DNA from: Legionellaceae bacterium
GTDB taxonomy: Bacteria > Pseudomonadota > Gammaproteobacteria > Legionellales > Legionellaceae
Direction of reading: 5' to 3'
DNA: 33,098 bases
Assembly: GCA_029213075.1 (NCBI GenBank)
Contig: JARGPO010000099.1
Coordinates: 1-33,098 of the forward strand
Shown here: positions 1 to 6,587 of the stretch, piece after piece
Layout: each line of letters opens with the position of its first letter
Numbering within the stretch: the stretch's first letter is position 1
Made by a program: the position numbers and the translations under genes
Notes under the pieces: generated by a model
The model's database searches: none
What the model saw: the letters and a program-made list of their open reading frames with translations, nothing else
Told to the model about the DNA's origin: nothing

Positions 1-113
1 ATTCCCCTACCTCCGCCTACTTGGTCCGACTTGTTCGGACCATCTAGGGAATTTTAAAATAAATCTGGCTAGATACCCTGCATAAAGCAGGGTAAGTAGG
101 GGGAGGGGGTAAT
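1..113. repeat. Palindromic element folding into a perfect four-way junction
   Basis: Three hairpins sit back to back inside one long closing stem. Arm A is 22-29 with 35-42 (8 bp, 5-nt loop). Arm B is 43-47 with 69-73 (5 bp, plus an inner 4 bp at 51-54/61-64). Arm C is 74-81 with 87-94 (8 bp, 5-nt loop). The closing stem pairs 16-21 with 95-100, 10-14 with 102-106, 5-7 with 107-109 and 1-3 with 111-113, with a G.G mismatch, a 2-nt bulge and a C.T mismatch. No base is left unpaired at the junction. No coding frame is apparent. The closing stem may continue left of the window. It could be a mobile-element end, a cruciform DNA repeat or a structured RNA; the sequence alone does not decide. Confidence 0.5.
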
Positions 114-384
114 GACGTCGCTTAATGCAGCGCTATTAGGCCAAGACCCAATCTATAAATTTTTCAGTCTAATGATTAGATAGTTTAACTTTGATGATCT
201 TGCCCTGCTTACCCCATGTCTAGATAGATAAAGTGCATTTAGGGTTATAAAATTGGCATAATTGACGCAGGATATATTAGACTTATTCCAAAGGTTATCT
301 TTTCGTTATCTGTATTAGTCTTAAAATGGAAATGGTCTGAGGCACGTTCAAAAAGTACAGTTGCAATCCCATGTACTGTTGAAC
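114..384. other. Non-coding stretch, no gene seen
   Basis: No convincing reading frame or promoter was found. Around 203-228 there is a short sequence (CCCTGCTTACCCC followed by TCTAGAT) that resembles a degraded inverted copy of the 69-103 part of the preceding element, with the hairpin interior missing. This may mark decay of a larger element. Confidence 0.3.
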
Positions 385-844
385 TCATTTCCCTGCTAAC
401 TTTAGAATGTTGATTATTGCAAACAATTTTCTTATGTCATCTTTACTATAGCTACTCTCTAGATCCGTATAAAGTAAAAGAGCCGCGGCTAATCTATTAG
501 CTCCTCCTGATTTACATTTAAAACAAACTATATCGACTATATCTTTATTTGTGAAACTACCTTTAGAAGGTGACTTAAGTAGCTCTTCATCAAATTTTTG
601 TAAAAAGGCCTGAATTGCATCGAAAATACTCACGTGCTTTTTTGTAAACCTCTTTAGCATAAAAAGCGCAATTATCATCTATAAGACTGTCACCAAGTTT
701 TTTATCAGAGGCTAATAAAATTAGATCGCTAGGCATAAAACAATCATTAGATTGTTTGCTCAGCATTGATATTTGTTGCTTTACTTCATCTAAAGTCATT
801 AGCTTCGTTCCTGAATAGATAATAATTGCATCATTATTAGGCAC
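385..844 (-). pseudogene. Small gene broken by a frameshift in an A6 tract
   Basis: Two overlapping minus-strand frames look like two parts of one protein of about 150 residues. The upstream frame (GTG at 844) is helical and charged up to AKEVYKKA. It then degrades into YFRCNSGLFTKI and stops at 590. The other frame continues sensibly from about 630 as VSIFDAIQAFLQKFDEELLK and runs to a TGA at 385. The switch point is a run of six A residues (638-643 on the plus strand), where gain or loss of one base would join the frames. No family was recognised. The start is uncertain because no good ribosome binding site precedes the GTG. Two separate overlapping small genes is the alternative, but the second frame has no start with a good ribosome binding site. 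Confidence 0.4.
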
Positions 845-1001
845 AGATCAATAAACGGGGTCAAATATATTAGGTTGGCATAATTGCATTATGAACGATA
901 AATATTCCTAATATAGCCTACATTCGCTGATACTCATGACTATTAGTAACAAATTTGGTTTAATGTAGTTAAAATTGTTATAGGTAATTTTTTATTAGTG
1001 T

Positions 1002-1032
1002 TTGACTATAACGTTAGGTTATAGCTTAACCT
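1002..1032 (+). promoter_or_regulatory. MerR-type promoter with operator dyad
   Basis: A -35 TTGACT (1002-1007) and a weak -10 TAACCT (1027-1032) are separated by 19 bp, the long spacer typical of MerR-controlled promoters. A perfect 7-bp inverted repeat, CTATAAC and GTTATAG (1006-1012 and 1018-1024, 5-bp centre), lies within this spacer. It directly precedes the MerR-family gene at 1056, so autoregulation is the natural reading. Confidence 0.6.
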
Positions 1033-1055
1033 TGGAAACAAGGAGGAATAAAACG

Positions 1056-2006
1056 ATGAAAAAATGGTATGCGAAAGAGTTAAGTCAACTCACCAATGTG
1101 TCTGTTCGAACTTTGCATCATTACGATGAAATTGGGTTGCTTAAGCCAAGTATGCGCTTAGAAAATGGTTATCGTTTGTACTCTGAAGAAAATTTATTAA
1201 AACTACAACAAATTATTGCTCTTAAGTTTTTTGGTTTTGAACTAGAGCAAATTAAATTATTGGTCGTAGGACAAGATAATATTGTAGACAATTTTGCAAT
1301 GCAATCTAGATTCTTACAAGAGAAGGCAGATTCTCTGCAAGAAGCGAGTAATATATTAAAAGACATAATAACTAGTTGTAGTGATGATAAATTAATTCCT
1401 TGGGAAAACATATTACAATTAATAGAGGTATACCAAATGACAAAAAAACTAGAGCATAATTGGGTTAAAGAAATATTTACGCCTGATGAGCTAAAAGAGT
1501 ACGCTGAGTTTGAAACTTTAATGAAAGAGTCTGGGAGTAAAACCGCTTTTCAAGAAAGTTGGCGACAGTTAGTATGTGAGATAAAAGCTAACACCCAAAA
1601 TTCTCCTGACTCAAAAGTAGGAATTTTGCTAGGTAATAAATTAATGGAGTGGGTTAATAGTGTGTATGGAAAGAAATATGCTCATCTAAGAAATAAAAAA
1701 TGGGAGCAAGGGTTTGGTGAGGGCAGGGGGCTTGATGAAATTGGCTTTACTACCGAGCAAATGTCTTGGATTGAAAAAGCAGTAGATGCTTACTGGAAAG
1801 ATAGAATCATAAAATTTTTAAATCAAATAGGAGATATGTCTTCATCTCAGTCATTAAAATCATGGAATGAAATATTAGATGATATGTACGGAGATGATAA
1901 AATCACCAAAGATAATCGTGAAAAGATGATAATTGATAAAGCATTAAAAGCAAAAAACATTAGTGAAAATGCCGAAAACTGGTTGAAAAACATACCTAAA
2001 TCTTAG
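1056..2006 (+). CDS. MerR-family regulator with TipAS-like sensor domain
   Basis: A 316-residue transcription regulator. Residues 1-70 are a MerR winged helix: YAKELSQLTNVSVRTLHHYD, then GLLKP and the GYRLYSEENLLKLQQI wing/helix. A helical linker follows (about 70-125). The C-terminal half, from about 130, resembles the TipAS ligand-binding domain (FTPDELKEYAEFETL, SWRQLV, then helices rich in W and Y), which in other bacteria binds drugs or other small ligands. The start is ATG 1056, preceded by AGGAGG at 1041-1046. An in-frame TTG at 1002 is rejected because it is the -35 box. The AGGAGG lies partly in the 3' arm of a small CCTTG-GAAA-CAAGG hairpin (1030-1043). What it controls besides itself is not visible; the neighbours are unrelated. 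Confidence 0.85.
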   Translation: MKKWYAKELSQLTNVSVRTLHHYDEIGLLKPSMRLENGYRLYSEENLLKLQQIIALKFFGFELEQIKLLVVGQDNIVDNFAMQSRFLQEKADSLQEASNILKDIITSCSDDKLIPWENILQLIEVYQMTKKLEHNWVKEIFTPDELKEYAEFETLMKESGSKTAFQESWRQLVCEIKANTQNSPDSKVGILLGNKLMEWVNSVYGKKYAHLRNKKWEQGFGEGRGLDEIGFTTEQMSWIEKAVDAYWKDRIIKFLNQIGDMSSSQSLKSWNEILDDMYGDDKITKDNREKMIIDKALKAKNISENAENWLKNIPKS

Positions 2007-2018
2007 CTGATGAGGATT

Positions 2019-2065
2019 CAAAATAGTCAAGCTATTATTGATAACCCATCATTTTGACTACTTTG
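2019..2065. terminator. Weak hairpin between convergent genes
   Basis: Arms 2019-2030 and 2054-2065 are complementary over 12 nt with one mismatch (core TAGTCAA/TTGACTA). They lie between the ends of the MerR gene and the convergent secreted-protein gene. The loop is long (23 nt) and no strong T tract follows, so termination is only a possibility. Confidence 0.3.
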
Positions 2066-2072
2066 TGATAAA

Positions 2073-2531
2073 TTAATTTGATATTTCCCAATTTATTCTA
2101 CTAGGAAATGAAGAGCAACCTCTCGAAGTACAAGTGACATATCCAGCTTCAATAGTATGACGTTCAAAGACATTAACCTCATCAAAAAAAGCTGTTAATA
2201 TTTCAGCGCGACCCGTACGTCTAGAGTAATGTTTTTTCATGCTAATAGAAAAATCTTTATACCTTCCACACTGGTATTTCATTATTAAATCAATATCTTG
2301 GCCTTGCAATACGTACCAAAAATCTTGGCCTGTTGCATGAAGTGTTCTTGGGATATTACCCCCTATCATTTCTCCTTGGAATATTTTAAGAGAGCGAAGA
2401 AGGCATGTTTCCGCTCCAACATTTTTCATATTTACTATTAATTGATTTACATCAAAAGTCGATGCAAAAGAAGGACAAGATAGGATTAAGGATATGATAA
2501 TTGAACTTAGAGTTATTGTATGCTTTTGCAT
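2073..2531 (-). CDS. Small secreted protein of unknown function
   Basis: A 152-residue protein with a clear Sec signal peptide: a short charged start, a hydrophobic stretch ITLSSIIISLILSCPSFAS, and probable cleavage after SFA near residue 24. The mature part has four cysteines, two in the middle and two close together near the end (CTSRGCSS), which suggests disulphide bonding in the periplasm. It is predicted to be mainly beta, with no recognised catalytic motif. ATG 2531 is preferred over an in-frame GTG at 2537. Its family was not recognised. It is convergent with the MerR gene and has no evident operon partner. Confidence 0.6.
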   Translation of the reverse strand: MQKHTITLSSIIISLILSCPSFASTFDVNQLIVNMKNVGAETCLLRSLKIFQGEMIGGNIPRTLHATGQDFWYVLQGQDIDLIMKYQCGRYKDFSISMKKHYSRRTGRAEILTAFFDEVNVFERHTIEAGYVTCTSRGCSSFPSRINWEISN

Positions 2532-2694
2532 GAGCACAATCCATAATACTAATGATTATGAATCATGCTACTGTAAAGTATATTTTATTTCTACTTTATG
2601 TTGATATTTATCTGTAAATTTACGTAATACTTAAAAACCTTTAAATATAAAGCAGCGGCTTTAGAATATAAGGTAATATGAACTTATCTGATAG

Positions 2695-2850
2695 AAAGAA
2701 TGTCATTTTGAGGATGATGAATATCAAGAACTTGAGTTCAGCTACCCTTATTTACGATTACAAGAGAATAAAATAACACCCATCATTGTCGGAAATAAAA
2801 ATAGAGAATATAAAAGGAAAGATCTCCCTTTGGTTAATATAGCGACATAA
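2695..2850 (+). pseudogene. Possible gene remnant without a start
   Basis: Within the 2532-2929 intergenic stretch a frame of about 51 codons, ending at TAA 2848, reads like real protein (FEDDEYQELEFSYPYLRLQ, then ITPIIVGNKNREYKRKDLPL). It has no ATG/GTG start or ribosome binding site and is cut off upstream by a TAG. It may be the tail of a lost gene; no family was recognised. The rest of this stretch holds only the promoter of the next gene. Confidence 0.3.
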
Positions 2851-2860
2851 GTTATATTGA

Positions 2861-2888
2861 TTGCTCCTAGTCTCTTATAGCGTATAAT
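2861..2888 (+). promoter_or_regulatory. Sigma-70-type promoter
   Basis: TTGCTC at 2861-2866 and a perfect TATAAT at 2883-2888, spaced by 16 bp. Transcription would start near 2895, about 35 nt before the ATG of the CvfB-like gene. Confidence 0.55.
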
Positions 2889-2929
2889 GTACTTCATAAC
2901 TAACACCATACCTAAAAATTGAGTGACAA

Positions 2930-3760
2930 ATGATTAATGTAGGGAAATTTAACAAGCTTAAGGTAATAAAAGAAGTAGCATTTGGAGTTTACTTAGATGG
3001 ACAAGATTTAGGTGATATTTTACTTCCCAATAAATATGTTCCGCAAAATACACAATTATTAGATAGTATTGAAGTATTTATATATTACGATTCAGAAGAT
3101 AAAATAATAGCCACAACCCAACGCCCACTTGCCAAGTTAGGGGATTGTGCTTATCTAAAGGCTATTGACATTAATCGTGTTGGGGCATTTTTGAATTGGG
3201 GATTAGACAAAGATATGCTAGTGCCAATGTCAGAGCAACTCAAACCCATGGAAAAAAACAAATCTTACCTAGTTTATATAAAGCAGGATAATCAAGGCCG
3301 ATTAATCGCCAGCTCAAAAATAAATTATTTTTTAGATAAATCACTACCGAAATATAAAATAGGTGATGAGGTTGATCTGTTGATAGCTGAAACCACACAG
3401 TTAGGAAATAAAGTAATTGTTAATAACAGCCACTGGGGTTTAATATATTCTGATGATATCTTTCAAACTCTAAGCTATGGTAAAAAAATGCGGGGATATA
3501 TTAAAAACGTACGTGATGATGGAAAAATAGATATCAGCCTAAGAAAATCAGGTCAGGATAATATTGAAGAACTTGCTAAAAAAATCACCCGTGAATTACA
3601 AAGAAATGATGGGTTCCTAGCTTTGCATGATAAAAGCCCCTCTTTTGAGATAAAACGCTCCTTTGGTGAAAGCAAAGGTAATTTCAAGAAAGCTATTGGT
3701 CTTCTGTATAAAAATGGTGTTATTTCTATACAAGAAGACGGTATTCAATTAAAGGATTAA
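2930..3760 (+). CDS. CvfB/YitL-like S1-domain RNA-binding protein
   Basis: A 276-residue cytoplasmic protein matching the CvfB (YitL) layout of several S1-like OB folds followed by a winged-helix end. An N-terminal S1-like part (about 1-65, GVYLDGQDLGDILLP) is followed by a second S1 (about 68-130, VGAFLNWGLDKDMLVPMSEQ), a third (about 143-210, ending GYIKNVRDDGKIDISLRK), and a winged-helix-like C terminus (GNFKKAIGLLYKNGVISIQEDGI). The length is normal for the family. CvfB proteins bind RNA and influence gene expression, including virulence genes in Gram-positives; the role in proteobacteria is poorly defined. It is a single gene with its own promoter and only a weak ribosome binding site. 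It converges with the 446-aa gene, leaving about 25 bp between the stops. Confidence 0.85.
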   Translation: MINVGKFNKLKVIKEVAFGVYLDGQDLGDILLPNKYVPQNTQLLDSIEVFIYYDSEDKIIATTQRPLAKLGDCAYLKAIDINRVGAFLNWGLDKDMLVPMSEQLKPMEKNKSYLVYIKQDNQGRLIASSKINYFLDKSLPKYKIGDEVDLLIAETTQLGNKVIVNNSHWGLIYSDDIFQTLSYGKKMRGYIKNVRDDGKIDISLRKSGQDNIEELAKKITRELQRNDGFLALHDKSPSFEIKRSFGESKGNFKKAIGLLYKNGVISIQEDGIQLKD

Positions 3761-3784
3761 GGTCTGATTTAAAAGTCGTAATTA

Positions 3785-5125
3785 TTAAGACATCTCAATT
3801 ATTGCTGTGGTGTTAACCACCAGTAATTCGTCTAGTAGATCATTAAAATGCTGCCTTTCTAAATGAGGTAGCTTACTTATTAAGGCATAACTATCTTTGC
3901 AGTTTAGCGCTTCTTTTAGAAATGGGACAATCTGTTGCGGTTTACAAAACAATAGATTTTCAAATTTCAACAGCATTTGTACACTATCTAACAATCCTTT
4001 TTGATGAAGGCAATTCAAAACACTTGCAAACTCCTCTGGATTGCTACCATTAGCACTTATTGCAGATATAACAAGTAATAGATAACCTTCATAATTTGTG
4101 TCCATTGAGAATAAAGGTGAAGAGGTTGATATATGGTGAGTTGATCTAGTACTAGAATTGTAACTGACTACCTCTTCTTTAAATTGATGACCAAATAGAG
4201 ACGAGTTGTGAGCCTTAGATAGATAGTAAGAGCTAAACAACAAACCAATAGCAGCTTCACTTCTAGATAAAAAATCATCTATAGCAAAAGCTACTTTCAG
4301 TGGTGAAAATATATGCTGTGAACAAAGATCATCTCCTTGTACCGCTCTTCTAATTACAGTTTGTATAGGAGTTTCATCACTAGAGGTTTTAGCAATACGC
4401 CTCCTAACTCTTAAAGTGCTAATAGCATATGCCATCTCAACATTTTTTAATTTCTCTGTATCACTCATAGGAGTGAATAATTTATCATACATTAACCCAA
4501 GAAAATAATTGACCCTTTGGTCTTCATCTAGATCCTTGAATTTATACTCTGACAAAGGCCGAGAAAAGCATTTTCCCTCATTAGTTAGAATATATCTACC
4601 TCTTGATTTAATTACAAAGCTACTCCAGAAAATATTAAAAAGTTCTTGGGAATCATCAGGAGTATTTAATTTCAAAAGATTGGATATTATAAAAGAGCTT
4701 ATCTTGCTAAAAGGTGCATTAAGAACTAGGTTGAAATAAGTATTTGAATTATCTTGTTTGAATCTATGATATCGATCTAATAAAAGAGAGGATTTTAAAT
4801 TATATAGTAAGCAATCTAAATCCGTATGCTGAACTATCTTTATAAAATTTTCTCTATCAAGACCAGATATGTTTGTTTCTTCATTAAGTAAAACAAGTAT
4901 CTTAAGAATAGTAGAAGAAGACTTTATGCTATTTACAAACCCTAAATTTGAAAATGGTGAATCGGCTAAAATTGCTTGGCACAATATTTTAGCGTTATCT
5001 ATAGACTGACTATTTTTAAATAATCTTATAGCGTTTTTAACATCAGTAGATATGGTAAAATCATATGAGATATTATATGCCTTAACTATATCGTTTAAAT
5101 CTAAAAGTGCCTTCTCTGAAATCAT
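3785..5125 (-). CDS. Hypothetical protein, 446 aa
   Basis: No family recognised. The protein is largely alpha-helical, with many Leu/Ser/Asn-rich segments and no signal peptide or membrane helix. The middle has a basic patch (LRVRRRIAKTSSDETP). The C-terminal third (SANGSNPEEFASVLNCLHQKG... LLKFENLLFCKPQQIVP) looks like helical repeats. ATG 5125 is chosen because AGGTG lies nine bases upstream; an in-frame GTG at 5137 overlaps that site. It is divergent from the LuxR-type gene. Size, composition and neighbourhood fit a lineage-specific protein, possibly a secreted effector, but nothing in the sequence proves secretion. Confidence 0.65.
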   Translation of the reverse strand: MISEKALLDLNDIVKAYNISYDFTISTDVKNAIRLFKNSQSIDNAKILCQAILADSPFSNLGFVNSIKSSSTILKILVLLNEETNISGLDRENFIKIVQHTDLDCLLYNLKSSLLLDRYHRFKQDNSNTYFNLVLNAPFSKISSFIISNLLKLNTPDDSQELFNIFWSSFVIKSRGRYILTNEGKCFSRPLSEYKFKDLDEDQRVNYFLGLMYDKLFTPMSDTEKLKNVEMAYAISTLRVRRRIAKTSSDETPIQTVIRRAVQGDDLCSQHIFSPLKVAFAIDDFLSRSEAAIGLLFSSYYLSKAHNSSLFGHQFKEEVVSYNSSTRSTHHISTSSPLFSMDTNYEGYLLLVISAISANGSNPEEFASVLNCLHQKGLLDSVQMLLKFENLLFCKPQQIVPFLKEALNCKDSYALISKLPHLERQHFNDLLDELLVVNTTAIIEMS

Positions 5126-5256
5126 AACTATTTTCACCTAATTCATAGCGAGCAGATAGTAAATGTTTTACGCTTAAAGGTCAAGTTATAGAAATATCTC
5201 ATGATTGAAAAAACTTCTATAATTTGCCAATCTTCCAATAATTAGACAGCGTTCAA

Positions 5257-5285
5257 TTGCGTAAAAATAGAGTTCACGTTAAAAT
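5257..5285 (+). promoter_or_regulatory. Sigma-70-type promoter of the LuxR-type gene
   Basis: TTGCGT at 5257-5262 and TAAAAT at 5280-5285 with a 17-bp spacer. Transcription would begin near 5292, leaving a leader of about 15 nt with no recognisable Shine-Dalgarno before ATG 5307. Confidence 0.5.
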
Positions 5286-5306
5286 GGACAATTAATTTTC
5301 ACTAAA

Positions 5307-6095
5307 ATGTATTCTATGAATAATGCACTAAAACAATATTCAAAATATGCAAATGAAGTACAAGCCATAAACAATTCATTAGAATTTAAGGGGATTATTG
5401 GGCTTTGCTATATGAGAGTTTATCAAGATGGGTCGATACTTAATCTTGCTAGCTGTTCAAATTGGACTGATTTTTATTTTAAACAATTAAATAATGATGT
5501 TTATTCAGATGCAGATATTTCAGATCATCTATTTATAGATGATAGTATTAGTTTATGGTCCTTAAATCCGCACAACCAAGTATGGCGAGATGTTGAAGAT
5601 AAATTTGGATATGGTAATGGTGTAAGCTTGTGTTGTGAACATGATGATTTTCGAGAAATATTAGCCTTTTACTCAACTAAAAATAACCATGAGATAAATC
5701 ATCTATATATCAATCAAACTGGTTATCTCAGATATATAAAACAATGTTTTCTCTATGAGGCGTCGGAATTAATTCAAATAGCTGTGACTGAAAAGAAATC
5801 ATCTCCAACTGTTGCTCTGGTTGAAAACAATACCTCCTTGTCTTTAAAACCTGAAACAACCTATTTTGAGCAAGAATATATTTTCCATAAAGATAATCAT
5901 CAAAAAGTTTTGTTACCGTCGCAACAAAGACAATGTTTAATACATCTTATTAAAGGACAATCTTCAAAAGAAATTGCCCGCTCTATGCAATTATCACCAA
6001 GAACAATCGAGCATTATCTTGATATTATATGTAAAAAACTAGGATGTGACTCAAGTAGAAAATTAATCGTCTCTTATATAGATCAGTTAGTATGA
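5307..6095 (+). CDS. LuxR-type helix-turn-helix regulator
   Basis: A 262-residue DNA-binding protein. The C terminus (about 200-262) is a LuxR/GerE helix-turn-helix: LPSQQRQCLIHLIKGQSSKE, IARSMQLSPRTIEHYLDIICKK and LGCDSSRKLI, with the usual SxRTIExH-like recognition helix. The N-terminal 190 residues are a divergent sensory-like domain with no recognised autoinducer-binding signature and no phosphoacceptor receiver domain. Regulators of this layout occur in multiple copies in Coxiella/Legionella relatives. ATG 5307 is used; a second ATG lies three codons further on. No ribosome binding site is visible, so the very short leader may matter. Its targets are unknown; the 80-aa gene downstream has its own promoter. 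Confidence 0.8.
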   Translation: MYSMNNALKQYSKYANEVQAINNSLEFKGIIGLCYMRVYQDGSILNLASCSNWTDFYFKQLNNDVYSDADISDHLFIDDSISLWSLNPHNQVWRDVEDKFGYGNGVSLCCEHDDFREILAFYSTKNNHEINHLYINQTGYLRYIKQCFLYEASELIQIAVTEKKSSPTVALVENNTSLSLKPETTYFEQEYIFHKDNHQKVLLPSQQRQCLIHLIKGQSSKEIARSMQLSPRTIEHYLDIICKKLGCDSSRKLIVSYIDQLV

Positions 6096-6182
6096 AAGAA
6101 CACCATCATTCAATAGCATCTATATTTTATAATTTAACCTACTACCATTATACGTAAATCAATTAATAGAAACTTCTTATAT

Positions 6183-6210
6183 TTGTGCGTACAATGTAAT
6201 ACTTTATAAA
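6183..6210 (+). promoter_or_regulatory. Promoter of the 80-aa gene
   Basis: TTGTGC at 6183-6188 and TATAAA at 6205-6210 with a 16-bp spacer, about 34 bp upstream of ATG 6245. Confidence 0.45.
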
Positions 6211-6244
6211 ATAATGAGCTTAACAACCCATTATAGAGGATTAT

Positions 6245-6487
6245 ATGTTAAATCATCACAACAAACTAACCATACGAATGATAGAACAACAAACTAGAGA
6301 ATTATTAAGAACAAATACAACTAACAAAAATATTTTAATAATACTTGATGATTTTGTTCCTGATGTGAAATATATTTTAGCTGAAGGCGGAGTAAAGGAG
6401 TTAAAATTATCCTTAAAAGAAAACCCTCATTTCTCATATTTCGTAAGCTTGGTACAAGGAAGAAAACCTAGACCTATACCGTTATAA
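6245..6487 (+). CDS. Small hypothetical protein, 80 aa
   Basis: No family recognised. It is a cytoplasmic-looking protein with an N-terminal helix (TIRMIEQQTRELLRTNT), a hydrophobic strand followed by acids (NILIILDDFVPDVKYIL), and a basic tail ending GRKPRPIPL. AGAGGA at 6235-6240 precedes the ATG with a 4-base gap, and a plausible promoter lies upstream, so it is likely a real expressed gene. It converges on the 1047-aa gene; a MITE-like hairpin lies between the two stops. Confidence 0.6.
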   Translation: MLNHHNKLTIRMIEQQTRELLRTNTTNKNILIILDDFVPDVKYILAEGGVKELKLSLKENPHFSYFVSLVQGRKPRPIPL

Positions 6488-6498
6488 AATTAAGAACA

Positions 6499-6574
6499 AT
6501 TAGGGTCTGTTGACAATTGGGTGCGCGAGTCAAAAATCAGGCTAATTTAGCACCAATTGTCAACAGACCCTAAT
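6499..6574. mobile_element. 76-bp MITE-like element with 22-bp perfect inverted repeats
   Basis: Positions 6499-6520 and 6553-6574 are perfectly complementary (22 nt), and pairing resumes after one extra G on the left. The outer motif GGGTCTGTTGACA resembles terminal repeats of IS5-group insertion sequences, and both sides are flanked by TA (6501-6502 and 6571-6572), consistent with TA target duplication. The 32-nt centre has no coding capacity. It sits between two convergent stops (6487 and 6588), so its RNA hairpin may also end transcription in both directions. Confidence 0.6.
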
Positions 6575-6587
6575 ATTTGAGCATAAA

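Noticed and set aside
253-886. Direct repeat TTGGCATAATTG at 253-264 and 875-886 flanking the frameshifted gene
   Set aside because: It is only 12 AT-rich bases with no inverted ends adjoining, so chance or shared promoter-like sequence is as likely as an insertion footprint.
2540-2562. Fur-box-like sequence upstream of the small secreted protein
   Set aside because: Only about 11 of 19 positions fit the consensus, which is not better than expected in AT-rich DNA.
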